From: Lanius collurio
Lineage: Eukaryota > Chordata > Aves > Passeriformes > Laniidae
Assembly: GCA_020086605.1 (NCBI GenBank)
Contig: JACBWW010000003.1
Location: forward strand, 53,181,302 to 53,245,301
Reading direction: 5' to 3'
DNA length: 64,000 bases
This document shows positions 11,961 to 25,702 of the stretch, piece by piece (position 1 is the first letter of the stretch; each line of letters starts with the position of its first letter). The notes beneath the pieces were generated by a model. The model searched no databases. It was not told where the DNA came from and worked only from the letters and a program-made list of their open reading frames with translations. The position numbers and the translations under genes are program-made.

Positions 11961-14900
11961 AGCTGGCATATGTATTTGATGGCCTCCTGTCCTTCAGCAC
12001 AGAGCCAGGTTAAACATTAATGCCTCAATATCAGTAAGACTTGTCATACAACGTGATGGAAGGAGAGATGGGAAATGGACTCTGCATAGGAATGAAAATG
12101 TGGACTAGTCCTGGGTTCTAGAAGGCTTTATGTGTGGGAGAAAAGCCAGTGCTGAATGCCACCAGGTCTCTACAGTGGATGGAGGGGAAGGAAAGTGTGG
12201 TGTTGTATTTCCCACTGATTCATTTATTAAATGCCTTTCACATTGCTTAACCACCACTTTCCCCTGCCCCTAGCCCTGGCCACTCCGTCAGGTCCTCCTT
12301 TTTGGTTCCTGTACCCCAACTCCACCCATGTACCACCCCTGTGATCTGACAAAACCCCCCTGCACCTGGATCACGAGGCCTCTCTGCCTCTGGGGGTTGC
12401 CGGGACAAGGTGTAACCGTTAAAGGTCCTCTGAAACCCTTATGGAGAGACCCTTCTCGCCTCCTTTGCCGCCACTGTGTTGTAGAGCTGATAGCTGGCCG
12501 GAGCAAGAGTGCAGAGCTGTCCGAAAAGGACTGCGGGGGGACAGAGTGGCTGCCGTGTCCTAAGCAGCTCCGCTGAGCTCTCAGGGAAAGCTGCAGCTTG
12601 CTAAACCAAACCTAGCAGTACAACAGGAAAGCATCACTCTGGGACTGCTCCAAGGATGTCTATCATGACAGCTTCATCCTTGACTTGCTAATGGATCTAC
12701 TTCAGAGAGAAGGGACTTAAATAAAGATTAACCTTTGTATTCTTAGGGAAATGAGAAAGAAACGTAGAATGACCTTTTACCAATTCACTGATACACTTTC
12801 CTCTCTATGTCTCGTAAAAGACAATAATAATCATCCTACAGAGACCCAAGGAAAGTCATCAGCGTACATTGTTCTGATCTGATTTTTCAACATTTCTGTC
12901 TATCTCTTGCCACAAATCATCTGAAATTTTCTCCATTCATTAGAAAAGAATATAATTAGAAATCATATGAAAATATTTTTTTTTTAAAGAGAACTAACTC
13001 TGCAAATGTCTGGTAGATCAAGAATATTTTTCAGATCCCCAGGTCCCACTGAAATGAAACTGAAGTTCAATTATTTTTCAAAGATACCCACAAACCTCCA
13101 ACATCTTCATTTTATTTCAGTACTATTTTCCTTTCCCTACTGACCTCAGAAACTCATGCCCCCAAGACATGGAATAATCAACTTTTCTATTATTTTAAAA
13201 GAGATGTTTGTTCCATATTTTTAAATAGCAATATGATAATAAGGCAGAGGTTTATCTGACTCACAGATACCAGCAGCTGCAGTTCCCCTTAGTAGAATAA
13301 CCATAACATCCTAAGCTGAAAGGTTTATATGACATCTTTGCACATCCTGTGCACAGATTTATGGTCAAGTCCTTCTGCAAGCCCACATTAGAAAAATTAT
13401 TGTACAATTCTAGAAATCAATACACAAAAAAGCAGTTTAGTACATATTAGCAAAAAAAATATTTTTTTCCAACATGCATAAACTCTTCTAAAATATTAAA
13501 ATTCACCCCATCTCAAGGAGCTTGTGTAACAGTGTTCTGTATGAGCACTCGCATGACCTTGCAGTGGCTTCATGCACTGGTGCTAAAAGAAGACCGACTT
13601 GGCTGATGAATTTCTCTCCACTGCTTTTTGCCTTTCATTCTCATATCCAAACATGCAGCAGAAACACTTGGATGCAGCATTTCTTCACATCTTTTGGACT
13701 ATTTATCTGTTCTTCTCTTAAAAATACCACATCCTCAGCAGCTGTAGTCCTTTGCTCTTTCCAGTGCTTTGGCGATGTACTGCCACAGTGTAAGCCCCTG
13801 ACTCTTGGGACTATTAAACTCTGCTTTATATTCTGTGGGCATGAAGTGTTCAGTGCAGATGAGATCAGGACACCTCCATGTCATGCAAGAGCAAATACTG
13901 AGTAATTTTTTGTCTTGAGAACTGCAGTGTAGCCACTTCCTGGTTTTCTCTCTCCTTTCCCTTCATTTTTGCTAGCAGCATCTGAAGGCACTAATTTTGC
14001 ATATGCTCCAGTGAAGACAGCAAGATGTGCTTTTCTTCTTCAGCTTCAGTAAAGAAAGGATTTCTTCTATGAAACCTAACTGATATTGAAAAAAAAATTA
14101 TTTTTAAAGATAGTGGAATAAATCTGATCAACAGAAAATTTCAGATTTCACTTAGAAATTCACTTAGAAGCATTGAGTCTTGTACTCCAGAGCTGCTAAG
14201 CCAAAGTAAATTTCTTTACCACTCTTGATCTCAGCAAAACTTGCCTTTTTACACCAGTTGAAGATCTGTGTCAAATTACAAAGCAAAATCATATAAAGCT
14301 AATTTCCATTTATTCTATGACCTTCCATTACAAAATTATAGTCATCCAGTGTAAGCAATTTGCATGGAATACATCTTCTCTGTTACAATCAATAACGGAA
14401 AGAGAGAGCAGATGAGAAGGTACTGTAGTTGTGTTAGAATATTTTCCCAACGATTTGAATGACTGCTTCATTTCTCACAAATACTACATTTTTAAAAGAG
14501 TCTTACATGTTTTAATTGCAATGGGCAGCATAGCTTGCTAGACCATCACTGCGAAGCAGTGCCTGAAGCTCTAAAACATTGATACTAATGATCTAAAATT
14601 TCACAGAGGGAACCACGGGCAACACAGCAGGTTTGTGTTTCTGTTACAACAAAATTTTTTTTTGTTAACCAAAATGACACATATAATTTCATGAATAGAA
14701 AGCAGACCAAGGGAAAAGAAGTGATGTAGCCACTATGTATATATGTAAAACATCTCCTGCAAGGCACAAAAAGTGTGACTGGTGGGAGTCTGTATTTGCC
14801 TGTCATGTCAGTCTAAATGCATGCATCACATTTGATGGGTTGAATTCATTTTAATTCCTTTTTCATGCCAGGAATTTCATCCTGATGCTGAAAAAAATAT

Positions 14901-17899
14901 TCTTTTAGCTTTCATACCAATTCTTAGCTTATAATAGTTGGTTATTTATTTGGGTTTTTTGTTTTAAAGTGTCTTCACTAACTCTTGACAAGCTAGAAAG
15001 GTCACCAAAAAACCTCAGAAGAGTTGTCTGGTAATTTTCCTATTATTCTGATGAGCAGTATCTCTATTTCAAGTCCATGAACAACAAAACATTTAATTTT
15101 TATTTCCACATAGGGAAACTGGGATTTCTGCTTCACATAGGAAATTTCTGTGAATCATTTCAAGCTCACTATTCACTCTTTCTTTTCTGCCTCAGAAATT
15201 AAAGCAGTATTTACTGAGTTGGCAATCACAATGATCCTCCATAAATGAGTTCAGGGTTACAAGGTAAAGGAGTACAAGATGAAATGACATTTTTGGCAGA
15301 CACAATGCAGCAATAGGGCGTGGCTGGACACCCAAAGGCTTTGGACAAAGGACTGCTGAGGCAGTGTTTATAGTGGTAAGATAAGGGTGAGTTTGGAGTT
15401 TTGATCTGTATATGATCATGCATGCTAGGTATGTGCTAGGGATGCCTGTGCCCAGTGCAGGCTGGGGGAGGCAGGATAACTCCTGCCCTGAAATCCACCA
15501 ACATCCATTTACATTGTTGAATGGAAAAGCAGACTTCATCCCAGCCTAAGTCAGTACCCCAGGTTAGTGGCAAGACTTGGGCTAGTCAAATACTCCACAT
15601 GAGCATGAGGTTGGAAGCAAAACTGCCTGCAGCTGGGATAAGGAAGGGGCCATCTGTCCTGCCTGCCACGTGCTTCTGGAGAGGCCCCAGCCTGGGGGAC
15701 TGAGTATGGCACATGCACTAAACACTCTGCTGGATGCAGCAGGATCACCAGCACACACTGTCCCCAGCCCTCGGTGGACACAGGCACCTACACGGTTGTT
15801 TTGTCACCTCATTTGGCCACCCAGATTGCACCGCAAACAATGCACGGTGAGGCAGCCAGAGCCCCAGCAGGGCAGGCATGAGAATGCCAGGCTTGGGCAT
15901 CTTCTCACAGTTGCCCCTTGACTGCTGTAGAGCCACAGACAAAAATCCCCACAGTTTGAATGTCAGACAATGTCCTTCAGTGGTGGCTTTATTCTGTGAT
16001 CTTCATGGGTGGTAAAGAGCTGGAGAGGGAAATACTTGTCCCCTGCCAGGAATTATTAATGCCTTCCTTTATGAAATGAGAAAGGCATGTATGAGCAATC
16101 CCTAAACACAAATTGGATGGCTAGATCAGAAGCTGCTGGTCTGGTGAGGTGCCATCTCCTATTTTGTTGTGAGGTCTCAAGGAGTGTCTCAAGAAGTTCC
16201 TTGAACCTTCACTTTCTTCCCTAGTTATGATGGACCGTGTGGGTAAAGGCATCAACTGCTCTTCTTAATGCAATGAGCTCTTCTAAGCAGTGAAGAAGGA
16301 ATTACTGACACTTGACACATCTAGAAATCATGCCAAGTAATTGTCTGTAAGGTTATGGAGCTGAGCTTGACATCATCAGCCTGCTTTTAGAAAACTGTAT
16401 CTCTGTAAATATTATATGTACATATTGTACGTATTGAAGCATGCACCTGTTTGAAAAAAGTATAACGGAGCAGAACAGACTAACAGTGGGGAATACTTAT
16501 AATTGTTGTGCATTATTTTTAATCACTTTTCTTCCCTGACAAAAACTAAACTGAGGGGGCAAAAAGGGCCCTTGAAAGAGAACAAGAATGAAACTAGAGA
16601 CCCAGGATGGGTATCTGATTAGAGCAGGAGAAAGAACTGGCTACAGTTGTGTCTCTAATTTATGACTAGTTACTTCTTTTTAAGACTCTTTACCTAATTA
16701 TCCTGATTTTTTTTTTTTTTTAAGCACCAACTAATTCACAGGTATTCAGTAAAATATTCCATTATTAATTACAAGGGGATTTATCATATATTTTGAAATA
16801 CTCCATAAGGAAATGTTCTGTGCTGAAGCAAAGGAGCAACCTTCTACACTCTAACCAGAACTTCTAAGAACAAAGTCTTATCTGAAATAAACATCACACA
16901 GAACTGAGATCCTAAATAATCCAAGTGCAAGAACTAAGGAAGTGAAAAGCATACCAGAGATTTCTTTAAAAAAACACCAAGCAACAAACAATCCCAAGGG
17001 CAAATCTGTCTCTGATTCTTTTCTAGGAAGAACATTGCATCCTATGCTTGTAAATCCCATATCCAGCTCAAAGAAGCAAGACTGCTTCCACCCTTTCAAA
17101 AATGCCCACCAGCCCTTTTGGACATCTACAATCAGGCAATGGCACTTTGCTTTGCCAGTTGTTCCATTCTGGCAAGTACATTTGGGTACTTCATTGTGTA
17201 TTACCTAAGGTTTTGTTACAGGATGAATCCTGAGGATTCAGGGTCACTGTGCAAGCCCCAAAGGAGACAGAGAGTTAAATCTGTAATTCTGGTCTCCCAA
17301 CACCTGGATGTATTATTTAGTCTTGTCTTTCTCAGACACTTGAGGAGTGGATGAAATGATGCTTTCCTTCTCAGAGGGCTTTCCTGGCAGGAAGGCATTG
17401 GACAGACAGTACCACAGTCATGACTTATGCTAACTGAGATGTCAGCTGAGTGCTGCACTGTGGCAAGGTTCTCACTGGAGCCCACATGTCCTGGGTTGTT
17501 TCATTGCTCCTGTATTCCCCCAAACAGGAGGGAGGAGCAGGATTAACATGAAAGTGGAATCTTGTGTATTTGCAGGTTTCCTAATATGGGTATGGGACAT
17601 GCCAGTAATCAGCATTGTAGAGAACAGCAATATTAGAAAATAACTCAGAAAAGAAAAAAGTGATACAAAAGTTAAATGTTTTTGTGTTCCTGCTAGATGA
17701 ACTGCAGGAAATTCACATTTAACAAAAATTACTCAAAGATAATAATATAAATCATTAAAACCAGCAGGTATTGTACTAAGGAAGACAGAGAAATCATGTA
17801 ACATGGCGTGATGGCTGTAACAAAAAATTCTACACCAAACAAAATGGGAAAGCTAATGAAAGGGTGACATCAAGACTACACAAGAACTTGAGGTAACTA
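11961..17899. other. Intergenic, with a second CpG-bearing patch
   Basis: No genes recognised. The CpG-bearing block at about 12280-12580 is described separately. A T16 run occurs near 16707-16722. Long AT-rich segments (12720-14900) carry no recognised repeat. Confidence 0.6.
12280..12580. other. CpG-bearing block, possibly an old LTR
   Basis: A 300-base segment with clustered CpGs (ggttgccgggacaaggtg, taaccgttaaagg, ttctcgcctcctttgccgcc, tggccggagc, ctgcggggggacag) stands in an AT-rich background. Composition and the promoter-like context recall avian ERV LTRs. I found no clear TATA/AATAAA pair or terminal TG...CA with duplications, so the class is undetermined. Confidence 0.3.
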
Positions 17900-19144
17900 A
17901 CAGAACTTTTTTTAATTATATAAAGAAGATGGGATCAATAAAAGAATCATCCATGTCTCCCAGAGACACAGGAACATAGACTAGATGCCAAAAGAGGTAG
18001 GCATTGCAGAAAAATTAAATTCTCTCTTCACTGTTCATGGGAGAGGAGGATGAAGTGTTGTCAAAGAGAGAAATGCGTGTTCCTGAACAAGAAAAAATGA
18101 AACTCAAAAAAGAGCTCAAGGTCAAAGTATAAAAAATGATAAAGCTATTAGATTCTGAAAACATTTCTGGGACTCTGGGGCTTGACAGGTTCCATCCCAT
18201 TCATTGGAAAGAGCACAGAAAGGAATTCCTTATAACTGAGTCAGCTTGGATTAACTGAATGTAAATCATTCTTGAAGGAGTCTATTGTTTTCTATGATCA
18301 AATAACTGGGTTTGTGTACAAGGGATAGTCAGTGGATAACACTTATTTCAACTTTAGCAGGGCTTTTGACAGTGTCTCCAACTACATTTGTACCTGAGGA
18401 CCCTGTGGTATGGATGGATGGGCAACCAACTGTGTGGGTAAAAACTGGTTGGAGGGTTAGGCTCAGGGGAGGATGATTAATGGGTTGTGCTCTGTCCGAG
18501 CCAGGCTGGGGCTGACTGGCTTTACTGCAAAGACTCTGGTGATTCCTGGCAGACAGAGCACTGCCTGAACATCCAGGAGTGTGCCCTGGCAGCAAAGGTA
18601 GCCACTGGCATCCTGGGCTGTACTGGTAGGAGCACAGCCAGGAGCTTGTGGGGAGGGACCATCCTTCCACTCAGCTCCTGCTGGGCCACATCTAGACATT
18701 GTATTCTTTTGAGCCCCTCAGAAATACACTGAAAAAGTGGAGAAGAGAAAATGTTAGGAGCTAGAGCACTGCATCTGTTCAGCCTGGAGAAGAGGTGGCT
18801 TCAGGTAGATATTATAGCAGCCTGCCAGCACCAACAAGGAAGCCATCAAGATGACCTTCACAGTGATTGGTGGGGAGATGAGAGACACTGGGCATAAGTT
18901 AGAACACTAAAGGGTCAATTGGCTATCAGAAAAAACTTTTTCCCCAAGAGGATGGTCAGACATTGGAGCAGGGTGCCCAGACAATTTGTGCCATCTCCCT
19001 TCCAGGGAAGTTTTCAAGACTAAACTAGATAAAGCCCTGAGCAACCTGACCTGATCTCAGATCTGGCCTTTCTTTGAGCTGAGTTTGGACCAGAAACCTC
19101 CTGAGGTTCCTTTCAGACTTGATTATCCTGCAATCCTATAATCT
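17900..19144 (+). mobile_element. Decayed CR1 with reverse-transcriptase remnants
   Basis: This is the longest CR1 relic in the window. Around 18145-18200 the sequence resembles the pre-palm block (GLD-HP-type residues). Around 18347-18390 it translates to FNFSRAFDSVSN, matching the CR1 palm motif F-K-AFDTV. From 18560 it resembles the QCA..A.KA.GIL block. From 18775 it follows the ttcagcctggagaagagg region and ends at a degraded tail near 19144 (cctgcaatcctataatct). The stretch that should carry the catalytic YADD box, between about 18480 and 18560, is missing. Frameshifts and stops are frequent, so it is inactive. The 5' boundary is uncertain. Confidence 0.85.
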
Positions 19145-20379
19145 GTAGGGTTCAACAACAAGCCAGCTGAGCAGGGAGCAATGGAAGGCCCTGCTAAATC
19201 TTGGGACATGATAAAGAATAAACCCCTTGAGAGTCCCTGGCAAGAGAAATAGCATCAATGCCAATTAAAGTCAAGATTAGAAACAGAGATTAACCAGCAA
19301 GTGAGGAAAAAAGGAGTAAGGATAGACCCTACAATTAAAGGCAGAAAAGCTGCTTCTACCACTACTGTCCTTGGTTCACTGTGCAGATTTGGAGAAGTTT
19401 CAGGGATGGTTCTCCCCAACGATTAAAGCTATGTTATTTCCTTCATGTCTGATGTAGAAACATGGACAACAAGCAATCCAGCCATGGGAGTGTTTACCAT
19501 GCAGGGACAGCTGTCCTGGAGCCAAGGCCAGTGAGGATGATGGCTCTGTTGAAGATAGACAGATATGTTCATAGCATGTTGTCTCCAGTAGAGACCGGAG
19601 GGACAAGCCTGGGCCTGAGAACAACTTTCCTTTTGCTGCAGAAACTACCCAGAGAACCTCCCCAGCAGTGATCACCAGAGCAAGAACCACTCAGAAAACT
19701 TCCACTATTTTTCACCAGGTTTTTATTTGTCCTGGGTTAAATGCTTGCCAGGGAGAGAACAAATACTGACTCTGCCTGTGAAAATCCCTGAGAAACCCAA
19801 GCTGCTGAAGGCTGGTAAAGTATCATAGAAGTATTACTGCTTTTCAGTTCCATGCCTAAGAGACTGGGATAGGTAGACTTTTATCCTGTTATCTTTTGTA
19901 ATCTATTTTCCCAAGTGATTTTTATTTCTATCCATAAAAGGGGGGAGGGGGGGGGAATTTTATGCCAGCAAAGGGACTTTGTCAGATTATCGTCACAATA
20001 ATAAGAGTCTTTTTGATCTTCAGATAAATGCAGATCAAGAAAAGCCATGTGTTCTTATGCTTGTAAATAATTGCAATTTAAAGTTCCTTAAAAATAAATC
20101 AATAAACCCAATCCCAGGAGATCAACAAATAGTATTGTCCAGAGATTATAACCCAGCACCAGGGTCATTCTCAATAGACAGCTGTCTCATTTCCTTTTCA
20201 AAGAAACAGCCATATATCACACTGCAACTCATCACGAAAGTGTAATAAAAAATAAACATTCATTAACCTGCAGAATGAAAATGGGAAGGAATAAAACATG
20301 CTGATGAAAGAAAAATAATTCAGCCTAGCTCAGACATGAGACTGTAAGGATCTTCAAATGAATTAACCAAACTAGGTAA
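19145..20379. other. Intergenic between two CR1 relics
   Basis: Apart from the G6-A-G9 tract, nothing is recognised. Confidence 0.55.
19940..19955 (+). repeat. G-rich tract (G6-A-G9)
   Basis: Six Gs, one A and nine Gs sit in an AT-rich context. It could fold as a G-quadruplex but is short and isolated. Confidence 0.85.
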
Positions 20380-20661
20380 TTGGACAGTAACATACTAGAT
20401 GAAACTCAGCCTAGGCATGTGGTTTGTGGGGAACAGCTTAAAACTACTTGTAAACACTTATGAACTCTGAATTAGTTGTTACTGCCAAGGAAAAAGATAC
20501 AGGCATTATTGTGGACAGCTCAATGAAGACATGTATTCAACATGCAGCAACAATTAAAAAAAAAAGGAATAAAAAGGTAGGAGATATTGAGCGTGGAACA
20601 GACAGAGAATAATACAGAGAACACTGGAATCAATGAGACATCCTCAGCCTTGCCAAGTCAA
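20380..20661 (+). mobile_element. Ancient CR1-like LINE fragment
   Basis: Blocks such as agatacaggcattattgtgg, acagctcaatgaagacatg and catgcagcaacaattaaaaaa resemble the part of old amniote CR1/L3 ORF2 coding for K-D-L-G-V-I-V-D-x-S, followed by the A-A-x-x-K-A-N-K block. Upstream, cagcctaggcatgtggtttg fits the KCKVLH-type region loosely. Divergence is much higher than in the other CR1 copies, which suggests an insertion predating birds. Confidence 0.6.
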
Positions 20662-21514
20662 TAGACATTTATTTTGTATGCCACCTCTTCTGAAATCTAC
20701 AACCTCAAGTGCCTTGCTAACCAATGCAATCTAATTGCAGAATGAAATAATAACAAGGGGAGATAAATTTGATTCTCTGTTCGCAAATCGAGTAAAGAGC
20801 AAAGGGCTGAAATGAAGTCTGGATTAGGGTGCAGTCCTTCACAACTGATGAAGAATTTCTGCGTAGAGAAGGCCAGAGAGAAAAGAAAGAAGAGCAAGAA
20901 AGCAAATGAAAAATAAAGGCCTGCACTGGATGCTGAAAGGGAACCAGTGTGAGTAGATGGCTCAGTTCATTTGTGGGTAGATATACACATACATAGCAAA
21001 AAATCTATATATATTGGTTTATCAGTGGTTAACTCCAGGGGAATCATAGTCACTATTTCAGTAAGAGGAGGACTAGACCTCCAATACTGCAGCCAGGGTT
21101 CAACTTTCTGTGCTCATTTTTCCCATCTCTGGTTTTGTCTGGTTTTTATTCCTTGAGCCATTCATTTTGTGGGTTACAAACTATTTCTTTGCATTTTCTG
21201 TATGTTTGTGCTGAATGGGAAAACCCCCGGGTGAAATGTATGGAGAGCAATGCTGGCAGGCTTAGAGCAGGAGAGCTGAACATCTGATCTGTCACAGCCA
21301 TGTCGAGTGTTTGCAGTTTCACAGCAATAGTATTAGCTGGGATTTGCAGAAACAAAGGGAGGAAAAGAAAGCAAGGATACTACTGAGACAACAATTAGTA
21401 AAACTATTGCAAAGCCTGAGTTAAGGAAGCTTTAAGAAATTTATGTAAACCTCAGATAATCATAGGTGAAGTACTGATCCTGAATCCTACTGGTGTGGTT
21501 CATATTCCCACTAT

Positions 21515-21650
21515 TAAAGGTGAAAACCAATCACTATTATCCTCATTGCACAGATGAAGAAAATAAGAAGAGAGGAGTTAAAGATCACCCACAAAGTCAT
21601 AGAGTGGAGCATTAGTACATGGAGAATCAAACTCAGCTTTGCAGTGATCT
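21515..21650 (-). mobile_element. MIR-like remnant
   Basis: attgcacagatgaagaaaat, then gaggagttaaagatcaccca and caaagtcatagagtggagc, follows the reverse complement of the MIR core (ttttacagatgaggaaactg ... gttaagtaacttgcccaagg ... tcacacagct). Heavily diverged. Confidence 0.5.
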
Positions 21651-24600
21651 ATCAAGAGGTTACACTGCAGAAAAGTCACTGAAAAGTTCTACTATGGGAA
21701 ACACCATTAATGTGCTTTGAAAATTTCCAGTTAGAGGTGAACTACAAAAAGTAAAAAGCTGAAAAAGAAAAAAAAAACTAAAATTGTCCTGAAAATTACA
21801 TTGGGTCACCTCATTTCCAAAAAGATGTAGCAGAAACAGAACTGATCAAGAAAGAATAGGTGGAATTGGCACTGCTCAGTTTTTGGTTTGTGGCCCCAAG
21901 AAGGGTATAAAAGTCAATGCAAGAGGGGAAGCTGAAGGGGATCTGTTACTGTAATAACCTGAGAGCTTAACTTCTGTCTAAGGCAATTCTCACTCAGCTT
22001 TTGCCTACACATCCTAGCTTGTAGGTCAAGTATTCACTGCTAATCTCTCAAAGCATACACTCAGATCCAGCATAAAATCTTAGCACTGGTATTTTATTCT
22101 TACAAAGTGAATGTAAATACGAATGTGTAGGAACATATTTTTTAAAAAGTAAGGAATTTCAGTCTGAAAAGATTGCATAGAATTAGAGAAAAATTAATCA
22201 TGGGCAGACTTTTAGAGAGGAAAAATAGATCAGATATTGAAGACGGATCTGTTTTGTACCTTTAATAAATTGTAAAAAAAAGAAGACAAGGAAAGCCTTT
22301 TACTGAAAGAAAAACTAGAACTGGATCCAAAAATACCCCTAAGTTTTATTTAGTAAATTCTCTCTTTTGAAAGAGTGAAATAGAGTGGGGAGGCACAAAG
22401 ACGTTGGCAAGAAGACTGAGCATTATTTCTTAAAGAAAGAAGTTCCAGTCTAAATCTGATTTTGTGTAAGACAGCGATGACCTTCTCTCTTTCAGTGAGG
22501 TGAACAAGGAAAAAAAAAATCAAGTGTTCCTCTTAGGCAAACACTCAACATTGCTTACTTACATCTGCCTTCCTGTCCAAAGGAAAAGAATAAAGTGGGT
22601 AAAAACCAAAATAAGACTTTTCTCTATCACTTAAAAAAGGCAATTTCGAAACCCAATTTTAAAAATTAAAAGTGCCCTAAAATAATTTAAGGAGATCCTA
22701 TTTTAACAAAGAGGAAGTGTCAAATTAGTCACAGCCATGCAGGTCACTGTCTGGGACAAGAGCTGAGGAAAGGCACACATGACCTTTTTCCTACAGTCAA
22801 ATTCCCATTTGTACAAAATGATGGTAAGAAATACGACGGTAGAAACCTAGATATTTCAGAAAATTCAACTGGAAACCATATTCTCCTTACACAGCCCTCT
22901 GCTTCCATGTTTAAAGCCTATTTTCTGCTTTCAGTGCTGTCATAGTTTCCATCTCAGTGCTCTCTCCTCTTCGCACTTGTCAAAGTAATACAGGCGACTA
23001 GGTTAATTTAACCTGGAACCATCATCCAACTATAAAATCTACATTATTCCCAAGGTAGTAAGTTCCTTTTATTCACTGTTCTCATGGCACTTTGGGGGCA
23101 AGAGTGAATCCGGACTGTCATAAACATAAAATATTTCTAAACCTTTTTTTCTTTATACAGCTCTCCTGAACAGACACCACCACCAAGTGTTACAGGATCA
23201 AGAAGTACTTAACTAGTCATGGTCTGTAGCCACCTGCAAGTCAGTTTGAGCTGTTGAGAAACTAAAGGTCCTTTGCTTGTGTTGTTGATGTTGAATGACT
23301 CTTTCTTGTTTGTCAAAAGACATTAAGTCAGAGAAGCTTCCTTCTGCAGAGCTCCAGCATCCTCCTCTGCTATCTGAAGGCATTATCCTCACTGCTACTG
23401 AAACCACTTAAATACAAGGATTTAATCTTTTTTTTCACATCACTCCTTGGGATCTCCCATAACATTAAATTGTTGGGGCAAACTTGCTCGTTGACTCCTT
23501 GAAAGCCTTATTTTTTCATTTGACAGACCTTTCATAGATGTGTCACTCTAAAACAAGTAAGGACTAAGGAATTCTTTTCTGCCTCCAGACAAATAAGTGA
23601 AAAACCTATGGCAATGTCAATGAGAGGAGCTGTTCTCAAATTCACATTTCACTCTCAAAACAAAGTGATGCTGCAAGAGGCTCCATCCACCTGGGCAGAG
23701 CAGTTTGCTCTGAGCCCTCCATGCAGACTGGCCAGGCGGGATGCGGGGCAGTCAGCAGCCCTAAAGGCACAAACGACATTTGGGACTCACTGCAGTGTTT
23801 TAGCAGCCTCCACCAGACTCCCTGAGCCTGCAAAGCCAGTGCAGGCCCACAGTTCAGTCTCTGGAGCTCACCAGCCAGGTCCCCCTTCCATACTGGTGCA
23901 CGTTAGCAGGACTCACGTCTCCTTTGGGCATTACATCTGAGACCCTCAGACAGAATTAGTATTTTAGCTTTGTTTTCTCAGAGACACCAGCAGGGCCTAT
24001 ACCAAAGACACAAAAGCTCCACTTTACAGTGTGGAAAAGAAGGCTTGTGTTGCCTGCTCTGCACCAGAGCACAAGAGTGCCTGGTAATTTTGGGCAAAGC
24101 CTACATTATCCAACTTTAACATAAATCACTAACTATTGTCATGGCTAACTTGACATCTTCCACATTCAAGTGAGGAAATCACAGAAAAAGCACCAAAGTC
24201 CCCTGCTCATTTTTCAAAAGAAGTTTTGGGTAACTGAGCTCCTTTAGATGCTATGGACTGAAAATATCTATCTTGTCTGAATACTGAAAATATCATGTGT
24301 TGTCCCAGGCCTTTCCTAAACAGCTGCTTCAGATTAGCTGCAACACACTAAGAAGCTAAGAAATGAATGAATAAACCATTAATCATGTAATACAGTATTT
24401 TCCAATTATTTTTTTTAGAAACAAGGAATACGAAATTTAAGCATAAACACAACTCTTAGAACCATATATCCTAGGGTTTCCAGGTGCTCTTTTTTTCATT
24501 ATGTCTGTGGATTGTAGCCAGGACAAAAAATATGATGTTTCAGTTTCTTTCCTCCTCTCTGCCCCCACTCTTCTCCATCAGTTTTTCAGTTGCAACTTGC

Positions 24601-25109
24601 TGCATGAAACATCCTGGCAAGAGGGTATCAGAAGGGGTTGTTACTTCTCTGAAGCATCTAGAAGCTAATCTGCTGCTCTGAGTATGCCTGTGCAGGCAGG
24701 ACAAGTAAGTCAAGCCCCTTTTGCTCACATCTGGGCATGTTTTATTATTATATTGGATCCCTCAGGGATTCATGTGAAATATATGGGCAATAAATGACTG
24801 ACTTATTAAGCAGATTCCAGACCAGATGGAGTTAATGCAATTCTTCATGGCTGCACCCATTGAAGAAATCCTTCCAGGAGAGGAACACTCTCTTAGTATG
24901 GCAGCTCATGGTGTTTACATTTTCATCTTCTCTAATATTGGTTCTTGGTATCTTCCTTTTTTAACACTCCACTCCCATTTCAGAAACTGGATAGCACTCT
25001 AAAGAATTGTTTGCTTAGGACCACTGTAGAAGTAGCAAATATTTCTGAAAATCAATTTCCCCAAATATATAAGATTTTGATACATAAGTCTGGGCTTGGC
25101 AAAGCCTTG

Positions 25110-25190
25110 CTGATTCTCAATTATGCAGGAAAACTGTACAAAATGCAAGGAGATCAAAAGACTGCCCAAGGTCACAATGGGAATCAGTAG
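25110..25190 (-). mobile_element. MIR-like remnant
   Basis: The motif agactgcccaaggtcacaat, then gggaatcagtagctcggatt, matches the tgcccaaggtcacacagct-type reverse-complement MIR core. Only about 80 bases are recognisable. Confidence 0.45.
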
Positions 25191-25638
25191 CTCGGATTGA
25201 ATGATGAGTACAAACATGTGAGCTCTGATTTTCGTCATCTAGTTATTGGACAACACTCTTTATTTCCAGCTACTATTGATTTACACCCTTCTACCCTCAG
25301 AATACAGCTGGCATTTTGTTAATTCAGTATCCAATAGCTCATAATGATCTTGCTAAAGATAGACTGCTATGGGGCAGTCAAACTCCACAAAATATTTGCG
25401 TAGAAGTGTGACCAGGAAGTCATTTCTCTTACATAGTCTGATTTCTAATTCCTCAGTCAGAAGGAACTTTTTGTTCAGCTAAGTTTCATGTACAGTCAGT
25501 AAAAAATATTTCCAGTGGAAGAGTTTTCTGGCACGAATTGCTGAATACTTTCAAACTGAATGGCTTTTAAGAATTTTTTTTTTCTTCAGTGGGATGCTAT
25601 TGAAATTTCTCATTTTGATAGATGGAAATTTCTCAGAA

Positions 25639-25661
25639 AGATAGATAGGTAGGTAGGTAGG

Positions 25662-25702
<41 letters not shown>

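Larger units (their letters stand above)
20662..25638. other. Intergenic, ancient SINE scraps only
   Basis: AT-rich sequence with two MIR-like remnants and short A or T runs. No open frame carries recognisable protein similarity. Confidence 0.6.

Noticed and set aside
14546..14562. Hairpin cactgc-gaa-gcagtg as a small RNA or regulatory stem
   Set aside because: A 6-bp stem is too short to distinguish from chance.
18463..18732. Short open frames suggesting a small Cys/Trp-rich protein
   Set aside because: The sequence lies inside a decayed CR1 element.
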